From Oscillospiraceae bacterium (GTDB lineage Bacteria; Bacillota; Clostridia; Oscillospirales; CAG-272): 13,166 nt of DNA. Positions 1 to 6,726 of the stretch are shown piece by piece. Each line of letters starts with the position of its first letter. The first letter of the stretch is position 1. The notes beneath the pieces are model-generated. The model was not told where the DNA came from, searched no databases, and saw only the letters and a list, made by a program, of their open reading frames with translations. Both the position numbers and the translations under genes were made by a program. The stretch lies in NCBI GenBank assembly GCA_015063655.1, contig SVTU01000028.1, forward strand, positions 1 through 13,166, read 5' to 3'.

Positions 1-1
1 G

Positions 2-235
2 ACGATGGTTGGTGCACATACCGACGCCCGTCCCCGTCAGGAGTCTGCACCCGGTTGGTGGACAGAGGCAGACGACGAGAGAGCCGTTCTCGAAATGCTC
101 CGCTACCGTAGACTTGACCTGCGCACCCTCATTGAAGAGGTGCATCCCGCTCGGGACATGGTCAAGATCTATAATAGACTTGCTGTGGAAAAGGCATTTC
201 CTGTGGTTCAGTTTGATTGGACGCAGATGGATTGA
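2..235 (+). CDS. Zinc-type medium-chain dehydrogenase, C-terminal end (5' partial)
   Basis: The reading frame is open from the first bases of the window, so this is the tail of a gene that begins upstream. The ATG at position 5 is probably internal. About 77 residues remain. They resemble the C-terminal end of medium-chain (alcohol/sorbitol/threonine-type) dehydrogenases: a helix containing WTEADDERAVLEML, then a short strand and the 'EEVHPARDMVKIYNRLA' segment, which in this family precedes the last helix, and a final hydrophobic strand ending in FDWTQMD. The catalytic zinc and nucleotide-binding regions lie outside the window, so cofactor and substrate cannot be read. The stop is 9 bp before the next gene, which supports one transcript with the following oxidoreductases. 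The family call is by resemblance of the tail only. Confidence 0.7.
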   Translation, partial: TMVGAHTDARPRQESAPGWWTEADDERAVLEMLRYRRLDLRTLIEEVHPARDMVKIYNRLAVEKAFPVVQFDWTQMD

Positions 236-244
236 GGGGGCAGC

Positions 245-1294
245 ATGAAAAAGATAAAAGTTATTCAGATCGGGATCGGCCACGACCATGCCGGTGCGAT
301 TATGACCACGATGAAACATATGCCTGCGTATTTTGATATTGCGGGTGTTGTGGTTCCCGAAACAGAGGAAACGTATTGGGAGGAGCGGAAAAAGCACTAC
401 GAGGGCATCCCTCGCTTAACACTGTCAGAGGCTTTCGCTATCGATGACCTTGATGCCGCTGTGATCGAAACCGAGGAGCTGACCACCACCGAGCACGTGC
501 AAGCGGCGCTTGACAGAGGCTTGCCCGTGCATATGGATAAGCCGGGCGGTCTTGAAACCGAGGCCTATGAAAGCATGCTCGCAACAGCCAAAAGAAAGAA
601 TTTGATCTTTCACACGGGATATATGTACCGCTACAACCCTGCCGTGCTAAAGCTCTTGGAGGATGTTCGGGCAGGCAAGCTTGGCGAGATCCATGCGGTA
701 GAGGCACATATGAGCTGTGACCATAAGCCCCAAAAGCGGCAATGGCTTGATCAGTTCCCGGGCGGCATGACCTTTTATCTTGGCTGTCATCTGATCGATC
801 TGATCCTTACCGTGTGCGGTGTGCCTGAGGAGATCATTCCGCTCAATACCTGCACCCGTCTTGACGGCGTGACGGCCGATGATTACGGCATGGTGGTCTA
901 CCGCTACGCAAACGGCATTTCTTTTGCCAAGTCCTGTGCGGCGGAGATAGGTGGTTACAACCGCCGTCAGCTTGTGGTTTGCGGTAGTCTTGGTACGGTG
1001 GAGCTTAAGACCTTTGAGCATGCGTCGGAGGAGAAAAACACATTTTGCCCCTTATATACAGGTGTGAGCGAGGTCTATGCCGAGGATACGCCCAACCACA
1101 CGTGGCGTGACAAGCGAAAATTCTATGATACCCCCACCTATGACCGATACGAAACGATGATGGCAAGCTTTTGCGCCATGGTCAACGGGGAAAAGACGAA
1201 CACGTATTCCTATGAATACGAGGCAAGGCTTCACAGAGTGCTGTTGGCATCCTGCGGAGTTGACGTGGATTATAAAAAAGAAATCGTATTATAA
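245..1294 (+). CDS. Gfo/Idh/MocA family NAD(P)-dependent oxidoreductase
   Basis: A 349-residue protein, the usual length for this family of sugar, inositol and related dehydrogenases. The N-terminal Rossmann fold starts with a beta strand and a glycine-rich turn (G10, G12, G17). The family's EKP motif appears as DKPGG at residues 98-102, with K99 the expected catalytic/cofactor lysine. MYRYNP (127-132) and the GG...H..D segment (G173, G174, H182, D185) match the conserved C-terminal-domain active site, where the histidine acts in hydride-transfer chemistry in characterised members. The start is supported by a GAGGGGG ribosome site 5 bp upstream. It sits 9 bp after a dehydrogenase tail and 14 bp before a second dehydrogenase, so it is almost certainly cotranscribed with them. 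The substrate is not deducible; an oxidised cyclitol or sugar is the usual type. Confidence 0.9.
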   Translation: MKKIKVIQIGIGHDHAGAIMTTMKHMPAYFDIAGVVVPETEETYWEERKKHYEGIPRLTLSEAFAIDDLDAAVIETEELTTTEHVQAALDRGLPVHMDKPGGLETEAYESMLATAKRKNLIFHTGYMYRYNPAVLKLLEDVRAGKLGEIHAVEAHMSCDHKPQKRQWLDQFPGGMTFYLGCHLIDLILTVCGVPEEIIPLNTCTRLDGVTADDYGMVVYRYANGISFAKSCAAEIGGYNRRQLVVCGSLGTVELKTFEHASEEKNTFCPLYTGVSEVYAEDTPNHTWRDKRKFYDTPTYDRYETMMASFCAMVNGEKTNTYSYEYEARLHRVLLASCGVDVDYKKEIVL

Positions 1295-1308
1295 AAAGGA
1301 GCAAGCAT

Positions 1309-2298
1309 ATGAAAGCAATTTTAGTGGATAAGAAGGACAGAAGCCTGCATTGGAGCGACGTGCCGGATCCCGTGATGAAGTCCGAGGAGGTCTTGGTCAA
1401 GATTGAGGCTGTGGCACTTAACCGTGCTGACCTAATGCAGAGAGAGGGAGACTATCCGCCCCCTCCGGGTTGCCCCGATTGGATGGGACTTGAGATTGCG
1501 GGAACCATCGTTTCCGTTGGCGAGGAGGCCGCAGAGAAGTCGGCTTGGAGAGTTGGCGATAAGGTGTGCGCCCTGCTTGGCGGTGGCGGTTATGCCGAAT
1601 ATGTGACCGTGAAGTACGATATGCTGATGCCCATCCCGAAGAATTGCTCGATGATCGAGGCTGCCGCCATGCCCGAGGCATTTGCTACGGCGTATCTGAA
1701 TTTGTTTATTGAGGGTAAGATCGAGGAGGGTAACACCCTGCTGATGCAGGCAGGTGCCAGCGGTCTTGCCAGCGTGGTCATTCCCATGGCAAAGGCCTTC
1801 GGTATTCGTGTGATCACCACGGTGATTGATGAGGAAAAGGTTGAGGCTGTACGCAAGGTGGGTGCTGATATTGTGGTGAATACCCTAAAGCAGCCCCTCA
1901 AGGACGTGCTGAAGGCTGAGCTTGAGGCAGGTCGCTCTGTGGATGTGGCCATCGACTGCTTGGGCGGTGAGGCTATGGGTGATTGTCTGCCTTATCTGAC
2001 GCACGGTGCCAGATGGATCATGATTGCCGCCTTGGCAGGAACCAAGACGCAGATCGATCTGAAGAACATTTACGTGAGAAATGTTCGCATCGTCGGCAGC
2101 ACGTTGCGCTCCCGCCATCCTTCTGTCAAGGCACAGATCCTTGCTAACCTCGTACGTGACGTATGGCCTAAGGTCGAGCAGGGCTTGGTGAAGCCCACCA
2201 TCTATAAGGTGCTTCCCATCACTGAGGCAGAGGCCGCACACGATATTCTGTACCGCGGTGAAAACATCGGAAAGGTCGTTCTGACAGTTGGAGAATAA
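1309..2298 (+). CDS. Quinone-oxidoreductase-like medium-chain dehydrogenase (zinc-independent)
   Basis: A 329-residue protein with the layout of NADPH:quinone oxidoreductases of the QOR/PIG3 group. The N-terminal GroES-like domain carries the family signature N38-R-A-D41-L-x-x-R45-x-G47-x-Y49 followed by PPPPG. The nucleotide-binding domain has an AGASGLAS loop (about 148-155) replacing the classical GxGxxG, followed by the expected TTVIDEEKVEAVRKVGAD strand-helix. No structural-zinc cysteine lobe is visible, consistent with a zinc-independent member. The start follows AAAAGGAG with a 7-bp gap, and the gene lies 14 bp after the Gfo/Idh gene. It overlaps the start of the hydrolase gene by 11 bp, so translation is probably coupled. 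Reduction of an enone or quinone-like intermediate is the family expectation; the actual substrate is unknown. Confidence 0.88.
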   Translation: MKAILVDKKDRSLHWSDVPDPVMKSEEVLVKIEAVALNRADLMQREGDYPPPPGCPDWMGLEIAGTIVSVGEEAAEKSAWRVGDKVCALLGGGGYAEYVTVKYDMLMPIPKNCSMIEAAAMPEAFATAYLNLFIEGKIEEGNTLLMQAGASGLASVVIPMAKAFGIRVITTVIDEEKVEAVRKVGADIVVNTLKQPLKDVLKAELEAGRSVDVAIDCLGGEAMGDCLPYLTHGARWIMIAALAGTKTQIDLKNIYVRNVRIVGSTLRSRHPSVKAQILANLVRDVWPKVEQGLVKPTIYKVLPITEAEAAHDILYRGENIGKVVLTVGE

Positions 2299-2983
2299 GA
2301 CGTCCTGCAAGGATAGGATTGTAGCGTTGAAGTATGGGCAAACGGTGCTTTCCCACAAGCATATCTATCCCAACGGTGATCCCGAACGGTACGATTCTAT
2401 CTCCCTTACCGTCTACCTCATTGAGCAGGACGGAAGGCGTATTTTGGTGGATGCGGGCTGTGACACGATGCCGGGCTTCCCGCTGAGCCACTTTGTGTCA
2501 CCCTGCGAGATCCTTGCACGCTACGGACTAACTCCCCAGGAGATCACCGACGTGATCATCACACATGCCCACCATGATCACATCGATGCCATCAGGCATT
2601 TTACCAATGCCACCGTATACGTGCAAGAGAAGGAATACGAGCGTGGAAAGCAGTATCTTCCCGAGCATGCCCGTTTGCATATTTTTGATCAGTCTTGCAG
2701 CGTGACGGATGACGTGCAGGTGTTTTGTATCGGTGGGCACAGCGCAGGCTCCTGTATCGTGTGCTACACGCTCGGTGAGCATGTCTACGTGATCTGCGGC
2801 GACGAATGCTATTCACCGAACAATTTGCTTTACAAGATCCCCACGGGTGCATCAAAGAACAGGGAAGCGAGCAAGGCGTTTATTGAAGAATACAGCAAGC
2901 CATGCTATATCCCCCTCTTGTGCCACGACCCTCGCATTCTGCCCGATACCAATGGATACGTTGTGTTAGAAGAGCTAAGATAA
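2288..2983 (+). CDS. Metallo-beta-lactamase-fold hydrolase (lactonase-like)
   Basis: A 231-residue MBL-fold protein with all the expected metal ligands: H93-x-H95-H96-D97-H98, H151 in GGHSAGS, D172 in GDE and H213 in CHDP. The early segment 'LKYGQTVLS' followed by 'ILVDAGCDTMPGF' is typical of the N-acyl-homoserine-lactonase-like branch of the superfamily. The start is a TTG inside the last codons of the previous gene. A second in-frame TTG at 2327 would give a protein beginning at KYG, but homologous proteins usually keep several residues before that motif, so the longer form is preferred with moderate certainty. Overlap with a dehydrogenase gene suggests it hydrolyses a product made by the operon, such as a lactone formed on sugar oxidation. 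That substrate is inference. Confidence 0.85.
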   Translation: MENKTSCKDRIVALKYGQTVLSHKHIYPNGDPERYDSISLTVYLIEQDGRRILVDAGCDTMPGFPLSHFVSPCEILARYGLTPQEITDVIITHAHHDHIDAIRHFTNATVYVQEKEYERGKQYLPEHARLHIFDQSCSVTDDVQVFCIGGHSAGSCIVCYTLGEHVYVICGDECYSPNNLLYKIPTGASKNREASKAFIEEYSKPCYIPLLCHDPRILPDTNGYVVLEELR

Positions 2984-3062
2984 AAAGACGACCGAAAAAG
3001 CTGTCAGACCGCAAGCAGGAAGAAGAACAAGGCAAGTAATGCGGAACGTGTCAAATATAGGA

Positions 3063-3099
3063 GAAGCACAAGGATTTCGTTGAGAAATCCTTGTGCTTC
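3063..3099. repeat. Long inverted repeat after the oxidoreductase operon (terminator-like)
   Basis: A perfect 16-bp inverted repeat (arms 3063-3078 and 3084-3099, beginning GAAGCACAAGG) with a 5-nt loop GTTGA. It lies 80 bp after the hydrolase stop and could end the plus-strand operon, but what follows is CTTGCTTCTTCCGTTCTT, pyrimidine-rich without a clean T-run. Rho-independent termination is therefore plausible, not certain. The stretch 2984-3062 before it holds no recognisable gene. Confidence 0.6.
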
Positions 3100-3110
3100 C
3101 TTGCTTCTTC

Positions 3111-3158
3111 CGTTCTTACACGCTAGCGTACCCTCGTGCGCCGACGAATGTAAGAACG
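3111..3158. repeat. Inverted repeat with 28-bp interior
   Basis: CGTTCTTACA (3111-3120) is repeated in inverted orientation as TGTAAGAACG (3149-3158). The interior contains the small palindrome CGCTAGCG (3121-3128). A further complementary pair, CGCCGA at 3139-3144 and TCGGCG at 3178-3183, would interlock with this hairpin. Function unknown; it may be part of a dispersed intergenic element. Confidence 0.45.
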
Positions 3159-3187
3159 AAATAACTGCCTACCCTTTTCGGCGTTTA

Positions 3188-3222
3188 TTTCAGCGTGTCG
3201 AGACTTTCTCGACACGCTGAAA
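3188..3222. repeat. Perfect 16-bp inverted repeat, 3-nt loop
   Basis: Arms 3188-3203 and 3207-3222 (TTTCAGCGTGTCGAGA and its complement) are separated only by CTT. It is immediately followed by the next hairpin at 3224. Neither strand has a T-run after it, so on its own it is not a standard terminator. On the minus strand it lies just after the terminator of the substrate-binding-protein gene. Confidence 0.6.
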
Positions 3223-3223
3223 A

Positions 3224-3256
3224 GACCGACAGTGCAGATGCACTGTCGGTCCTTTT
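3224..3256. terminator. Rho-independent terminator (bidirectional) of the substrate-binding-protein gene
   Basis: A perfect 12-bp stem GACCGACAGTGC / GCACTGTCGGTC (3224-3235, 3240-3251) with an AGAT loop. The flanking A's (3220-3223) give TTTT on the minus strand, and CCTTTT follows on the plus strand. It sits directly after the stop codon of the minus-strand gene, which makes a terminator for that gene the best reading. It could also stop plus-strand readthrough. Confidence 0.8.
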
Positions 3257-3259
3257 GTA

Positions 3260-5149
3260 TTATTCCTGCTCCTCAGCGGGAATGTACTGCTCGTAATTCT
3301 TCAGCTTAGCCTTCGTAAAGACGGCAGGCGTGTAATACGTGGCCTTAACCTTGGAAAGCCCCTTGGCAGTCAGCGTTGCATGCTGGTTGAAGATGATCGG
3401 GATAACGGGCATATCCTCCATCAACAGCTCCTCAGCCTCATGCAGAAGCTCGGCACGTGCCTTAATGTCCTTTTCGTCGTAGATCTCTTCCATCAGCTCG
3501 TTGTACTCTTCGCTGTCATAGCCCGAAATGTGAGGCGTCATGGTGTAGTCACCGCTGGTCATATCCATACCCTGACCTGCAAAGGCCTTGGCGTAAACAG
3601 ACAGAGCAGTGAAGGCATCGGCAGAGTATGCAACCGTATCAACGGCGGCAACCTCAAACTGACCTGCACGGTATGCCTCGTTGAAGATATCGTCCATGAT
3701 ATCCTTGGGGGTATCGTCGATGTGGATCCACTTATCATCATTGGGAATGGGGGCAACGGCGTTGATGGCAACGTGGAAGCCAAGCTCCTCCCAAGCGGCC
3801 TTCACCATTTCAGCGATGGCCATATGTACCTCGTCCTGTGCAGCAACCGAGATGGCGAACATGTAATCGGCAGGATCGTAATCCGATTTCTTGATCAAAG
3901 CCTGGGCTTCGTCCATATTAGCAGAGGTGGCGATCAGGTCACCGCCTGCCTTGCGGAACTGCTCGGGCTTGCCGAACCAACCCTTCTTAGGACCTGCATT
4001 GAAGATACCGTCGGGCACGAGAGCCGTAGCAGCCTTCGCAAAGACAACGGCCTCGGCAATGGCATCACGGTCGATGGCAAGCGACATAGCCTTGCGGATA
4101 TTGGCATCGGCGAAGATCTTGTCGCCTTCCTTGCCCTCAACGAGGGAAGGATTGTATACGATGCCGTTGCCCTCAAGGGCGGCAAAGCCGCTCTTGCTAT
4201 ACTTTCTGATCACAGCGTTCTGGTTGAGAACGTAGGTGTGAGTGCTGAGCGCATCCGTAACCTCTGCCACGTCCTTGTAGTCAGCGCGAACAGACATCGG
4301 AATATCACCCACGTAGAACAGCTCACCGTTCTCGTAAGCCTTCATCAGATCCTCATCGGATTTGGTGAAATCGACAACCAGTCGGTAGGGGGTAACAGAC
4401 TTGTCGATCTTGTCCTTCTGATAGTTGCGGTAGTAGTAAGCGTTACGCTCGAATACCATCTTCTCCTCGCCCTCCTTGTAGGAAGCCTCTCTGAGGCGGA
4501 AGGGACCGCTGGAAACGATGGAAGCAGGCTTCTTTGCCCAGTCGGTGGTCTTTACCGTGATCTCCTCGCGGAGAGGGCAAAGCGTATAGCTGGTCAGATT
4601 AACGAGAAATTGGTCGTAATCGATCTTTTCCTCAAAGGTAACCTCAACCGTCTTGTCATCCAACGCACACACACCGAGGTCATCGATGGTAAATTCACCC
4701 TCACCCTCCTTGATGGCACGTGCGTTCTTAACGTCGAACAAGAGGGAAGCGGCAGAATAGGAATCCTCAACGGTCATGATACGCTTCCAGGAAAATACCA
4801 CGTCATTGGCGGTTACGGGCATGCCGTCCGTCCAATAGGTCTCGTTGAGCGTGATCTCCATTTTGTATTCTTCGGATTGCTCGTTCTCAATGATCTTGTA
4901 GTCCTTAGCCAAGGATTTCTTGACCTTGCCGTTTTCATCCAAAACGAACAGATTGTCAAACATCAAGCTGACGATTCTCAATGCGGACTCGTTGGTATAG
5001 GCATTGACGGGGTCAAGGTCGTACACCAGATCGGAGAGATACATAAAGACGTATGCGCCCTTATCATCTTCATCCTTCTTTCCGCAACCGACCAATGCCG
5101 TTGCCACCATAAGCAACGCAAGAAGAAGTGCAGATAGTTTCTTTATCAT
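3260..5149 (-). CDS. Peptide-type ABC transporter substrate-binding lipoprotein
   Basis: A 629-residue extracellular solute-binding protein of the family 5 (peptide/nickel, OppA-like) type. The N-terminus is a lipoprotein signal: KK, a hydrophobic stretch, and the lipobox LVGC with Cys22 as the lipidated residue, then a charged linker. Family features follow: DPVNAYTNESALRIVSLMFDNL near the start, 'YTLNETYWTDGMPVTANDVVFSWKR'-type segments (the WTDG...DVVFS signature), and a late 'ANIRKAMSLAIDRDAIAEAV' stretch. It is longer than typical OppA. The start has AGGAGG 8 bp upstream. No permease or ATPase gene lies beside it, so it either feeds a transporter encoded elsewhere or is an orphan sensor or scavenger. 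Its ligand, probably a peptide, cannot be read from sequence. Confidence 0.9.
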   Translation of the reverse strand: MIKKLSALLLALLMVATALVGCGKKDEDDKGAYVFMYLSDLVYDLDPVNAYTNESALRIVSLMFDNLFVLDENGKVKKSLAKDYKIIENEQSEEYKMEITLNETYWTDGMPVTANDVVFSWKRIMTVEDSYSAASLLFDVKNARAIKEGEGEFTIDDLGVCALDDKTVEVTFEEKIDYDQFLVNLTSYTLCPLREEITVKTTDWAKKPASIVSSGPFRLREASYKEGEEKMVFERNAYYYRNYQKDKIDKSVTPYRLVVDFTKSDEDLMKAYENGELFYVGDIPMSVRADYKDVAEVTDALSTHTYVLNQNAVIRKYSKSGFAALEGNGIVYNPSLVEGKEGDKIFADANIRKAMSLAIDRDAIAEAVVFAKAATALVPDGIFNAGPKKGWFGKPEQFRKAGGDLIATSANMDEAQALIKKSDYDPADYMFAISVAAQDEVHMAIAEMVKAAWEELGFHVAINAVAPIPNDDKWIHIDDTPKDIMDDIFNEAYRAGQFEVAAVDTVAYSADAFTALSVYAKAFAGQGMDMTSGDYTMTPHISGYDSEEYNELMEEIYDEKDIKARAELLHEAEELLMEDMPVIPIIFNQHATLTAKGLSKVKATYYTPAVFTKAKLKNYEQYIPAEEQE

Positions 5150-5205
5150 TCCTAAAACCTCCTGTGGTTTGGTAACTGATACCCATTCAGAGTATTACTC
5201 CATAC

Positions 5206-5234
5206 ATTATATCATTAAATAACTTGAAAATCAA
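5206..5234 (-). promoter_or_regulatory. Sigma-A promoter of the substrate-binding-protein gene
   Basis: Read on the minus strand: -35 TTGATT (5234-5229), 17-bp spacer, -10 TATAAT (5211-5206) preceded by TGA, an extended -10. The predicted start near 5199 leaves a 50-nt leader. The palindrome at 5221-5237 covers the -35 and part of the spacer. Confidence 0.7.
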
Positions 5235-5237
5235 GTT
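5221..5237. promoter_or_regulatory. Palindrome over the -35 region, possible operator
   Basis: AACTTGA-AAA-TCAAGTT is a perfect 7-bp inverted repeat with a 3-bp centre, lying on the -35 box and upstream half of the spacer of the substrate-binding-protein promoter. That is a position where a bound dimeric repressor would block RNA polymerase. The regulator is not identifiable here. A second, looser repeat (CATGCACAA at 5268-5276 and TTGTGCATG at 5293-5301) lies further upstream. Confidence 0.4.
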
Positions 5238-5324
5238 TAATACGCCTTTTGAAAAAAGTTTCGTTTACATGCACAATTTAGCAAAAAAATACTTGTGCAT
5301 GATGAACATAGCCAAAAGATGGAA

Positions 5325-5384
5325 GGGGGAAAAGAAAGAAAAAACAGAACAGACGGAACACATTTTGTGTCCCGTCTGTTCTGT
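5325..5384 (-). terminator. Terminator of the rpsF-ssb-rpsR operon
   Basis: A 12-bp stem CAGAACAGACGG / CCGTCTGTTCTG (5345-5356, 5372-5383), extended through one mismatch by ACAC/GTGT. On the minus strand it is followed by TTTTTTCTTTCTTTTC. It begins 9 bp after the rpsR stop. Confidence 0.85.
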
Positions 5385-5392
5385 ATCGTACC

Positions 5393-5647
5393 TTAGTCGG
5401 TAACGTAGGGAAGAAGAGCAACCTGGCGAGCACGCTTGATGGCGGTGTTCAGCTCACGCTGATGCATAGCGCAGGTGCCGGAAATTCTTCTGGGCAGGAT
5501 CTTGCCGCGCTCGCTGATGAACTTTCTGAGCTTAGCGGAATCCTTGTAGTCGATGAAGTCAACCTTATCGACGCAGAAGATGCAAACCTTTTTTCTCTTG
5601 CGCATCATGGGCTTGGGTGCGCGAGCGGTATTTTCCGTTCTATCCAT
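5393..5647 (-). CDS. rpsR: Ribosomal protein S18 (bS18), zinc-binding form
   Basis: An 84-residue protein with the conserved S18 core: IDYKD, LRKFISERGKILPRR, and the C-terminal IKRARQVALLP. It is a small-subunit protein that pairs with S6 on the 30S platform. Unlike Bacillus subtilis S18, it keeps four potential zinc ligands: C22 and C25 in VCIFC, then C59 and H62 in GTCAMHQ. This matches the 'C+' version found in many Clostridia and Actinobacteria. The start is preceded by AGGAGG with an 8-bp gap. It is the last gene of the rpsF-ssb-rpsR operon, 40 bp after ssb, with the terminator just beyond it. The identification is firm. Confidence 0.97.
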   Translation of the reverse strand: MDRTENTARAPKPMMRKRKKVCIFCVDKVDFIDYKDSAKLRKFISERGKILPRRISGTCAMHQRELNTAIKRARQVALLPYVTD

Positions 5648-5687
5648 TTCAGTATCCTCCTGTTAATCGTTGTGTCGTGACGGCTCC

Positions 5688-6152
5688 TCAGAAGGGGAGA
5701 TCGTCGTCGGTTTTCAGCTCCTCAAACTTGGGTGCGGCATTGGCATCCGAGGTAAACGAGGGAGCATTGTAGGCGTCAGGGGTATAAGCGGACTGTCCGC
5801 TACCGGCAGGGGATTCACCGCGAGCGTCAACAAAGGTGACCTCATCGGCAACGATGTCGGTTGCGTAGTGCTTAGCGCCCTGAGGGTCTGTCCATGAACG
5901 GTTCTGGATTGAACCGATCACACAGATGGACGAAGCCTTTTTGAAGAAGCGTGCAACAAACTCAGCGGTGCTGCGCCATGCAGTTACGTTGAAGAAATCT
6001 GCCTGGGGCTGATTGGTGGAGTCCTTGCTCACACGGCGGTTGACCGCCACGGTGAAGGTACACACGGAAATGCCGCTGGGAGTTTGCTTAAGCTCGGGGT
6101 CTGCTGTCAATCTGCCACCCAGAATGACTTTGTTCAGGTTGAAGTTAGCCAT
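5688..6152 (-). CDS. ssb: Single-stranded DNA-binding protein
   Basis: A 154-residue SSB. The N-terminal OB fold (about 1-110) begins NLNKVILGGRLTADPEL and contains the usual TFTVAVNR, DFFNVTAWRSTAEFVARFF and GSIQNRSW segments that line the ssDNA-binding surface. A flexible low-complexity linker rich in A, S, P, Y and N follows. The protein ends in the acidic tip DDDLPF, the docking site for replication and repair partner proteins. The position between rpsF and rpsR is the classical bacterial arrangement. AGGAGGTG precedes the ATG. Length and tip indicate the main replicative SSB, not a short competence-type paralogue. Confidence 0.97.
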   Translation of the reverse strand: MANFNLNKVILGGRLTADPELKQTPSGISVCTFTVAVNRRVSKDSTNQPQADFFNVTAWRSTAEFVARFFKKASSICVIGSIQNRSWTDPQGAKHYATDIVADEVTFVDARGESPAGSGQSAYTPDAYNAPSFTSDANAAPKFEELKTDDDLPF

Positions 6153-6179
6153 CAGAACACCTCCTAAGCAATTCTTGAA

Positions 6180-6569
6180 TTATTCTTCCGTTGCAGGAGC
6201 TTCCTCGGCAACAGGGGCCTCTGCTTCAGCCTTGGCGGCTTCTGCTTCCTTGGCAGCCTTGCGCTCGGCAGGATCGTACTCAAGTCTTGTGATCATGGAG
6301 CGCATAACACTCTCATCGATGTTCATCAAGCGCTCGAGCTCTCTGGGGAATGCAGGCTCAGACTTAAAGGTTACTACGGTGTAGTATCCCTCGGGCATAT
6401 CGTTGATCGGGTATGCCAGACGTCTCTTACCCCACTTTGCCACGTCAACCACTTCGGCATTCGCCTCAATGAGAGACATGAATTTGTTCACGGTTGCTTC
6501 CGTGGCTTCTTCGCCTTGCGTTACGTCAACGATGAACAGGTTTTCGTACGAATTGATTACCTTTTCCAT
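6180..6569 (-). CDS. rpsF: Ribosomal protein S6 (bS6)
   Basis: A 129-residue S6. The core (about 1-100) contains YENLFIVD at the first strand, WGKRRLAYPI, the EGYYTVVTFKS strand, and an ELER...DESVMRSMITR helix-strand, all typical. A 29-residue Ala/Glu-rich tail (101-129) extends the ~95-residue core; such acidic tails vary widely among species. S6 binds S18 on the 30S platform, and in several bacteria the S6:S18 complex represses this operon through the mRNA leader. The ATG follows GGGAGGTG with a 6-bp gap. It is the first gene of the rpsF-ssb-rpsR unit, with a consensus promoter 89 bp upstream, and ssb follows after 27 bp. Confidence 0.96.
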   Translation of the reverse strand: MEKVINSYENLFIVDVTQGEEATEATVNKFMSLIEANAEVVDVAKWGKRRLAYPINDMPEGYYTVVTFKSEPAFPRELERLMNIDESVMRSMITRLEYDPAERKAAKEAEAAKAEAEAPVAEEAPATEE

Positions 6570-6651
6570 TTTTTACACCTCCCTATGGACTTTAGACCAC
6601 GCATGTCAGATTTTACGTGGTAAGGAGACGGACACGATGTGCCCGTACTGA
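6570..6651 (-). promoter_or_regulatory. Structured 5' leader of rpsF, candidate S6:S18 autoregulatory element
   Basis: The predicted leader of about 82 nt contains two hairpins on the minus strand. One is an 8-bp stem ACGGGCAC / GUGUCCGU (6646-6639, 6635-6628; one G.U pair) with a 3-nt loop. The other is ACCACG / CGUGGU (6621-6616, 6601-6596) with a 14-nt loop. Known rpsF leaders bind the S6:S18 complex through a structure with a conserved CCG. CCG does occur here, in the stem of the first hairpin, but I could not fit the published fold with confidence. Confidence 0.4.
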
Positions 6652-6657
6652 ATTAAA

Positions 6658-6686
6658 ATTATACCACAAGTGTATTTCTTTGTCAA
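6658..6686 (-). promoter_or_regulatory. Consensus sigma-A promoter of the rpsF operon
   Basis: On the minus strand: -35 TTGACA (6686-6681), 17-bp spacer, -10 TATAAT (6663-6658) with an extended TGG before the -10. It is a perfect match on both boxes, as expected for a strongly expressed ribosomal operon. It makes rpsF transcription independent of radA upstream. Confidence 0.92.
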
Positions 6687-6726
6687 GGATTTTTTTCAAA
6701 AAATCGAAAAAAAGTGAAAAATGATT

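Noticed and set aside
3380..5137. A 585-codon open frame on the plus strand opposite the substrate-binding-protein gene
   Set aside because: It is the antisense of a well-supported gene with signal peptide and family motifs; its translation is Val/Leu/Gly/His-rich with no domain, and it has no ribosome site. Long antisense frames are common at this base composition.
6688..6705. Terminator for radA (A/T-only hairpin)
   Set aside because: The stem is nearly all A-T, overlaps the region next to the rpsF -35 box, and would be unstable; T-richness alone is not enough to call it.
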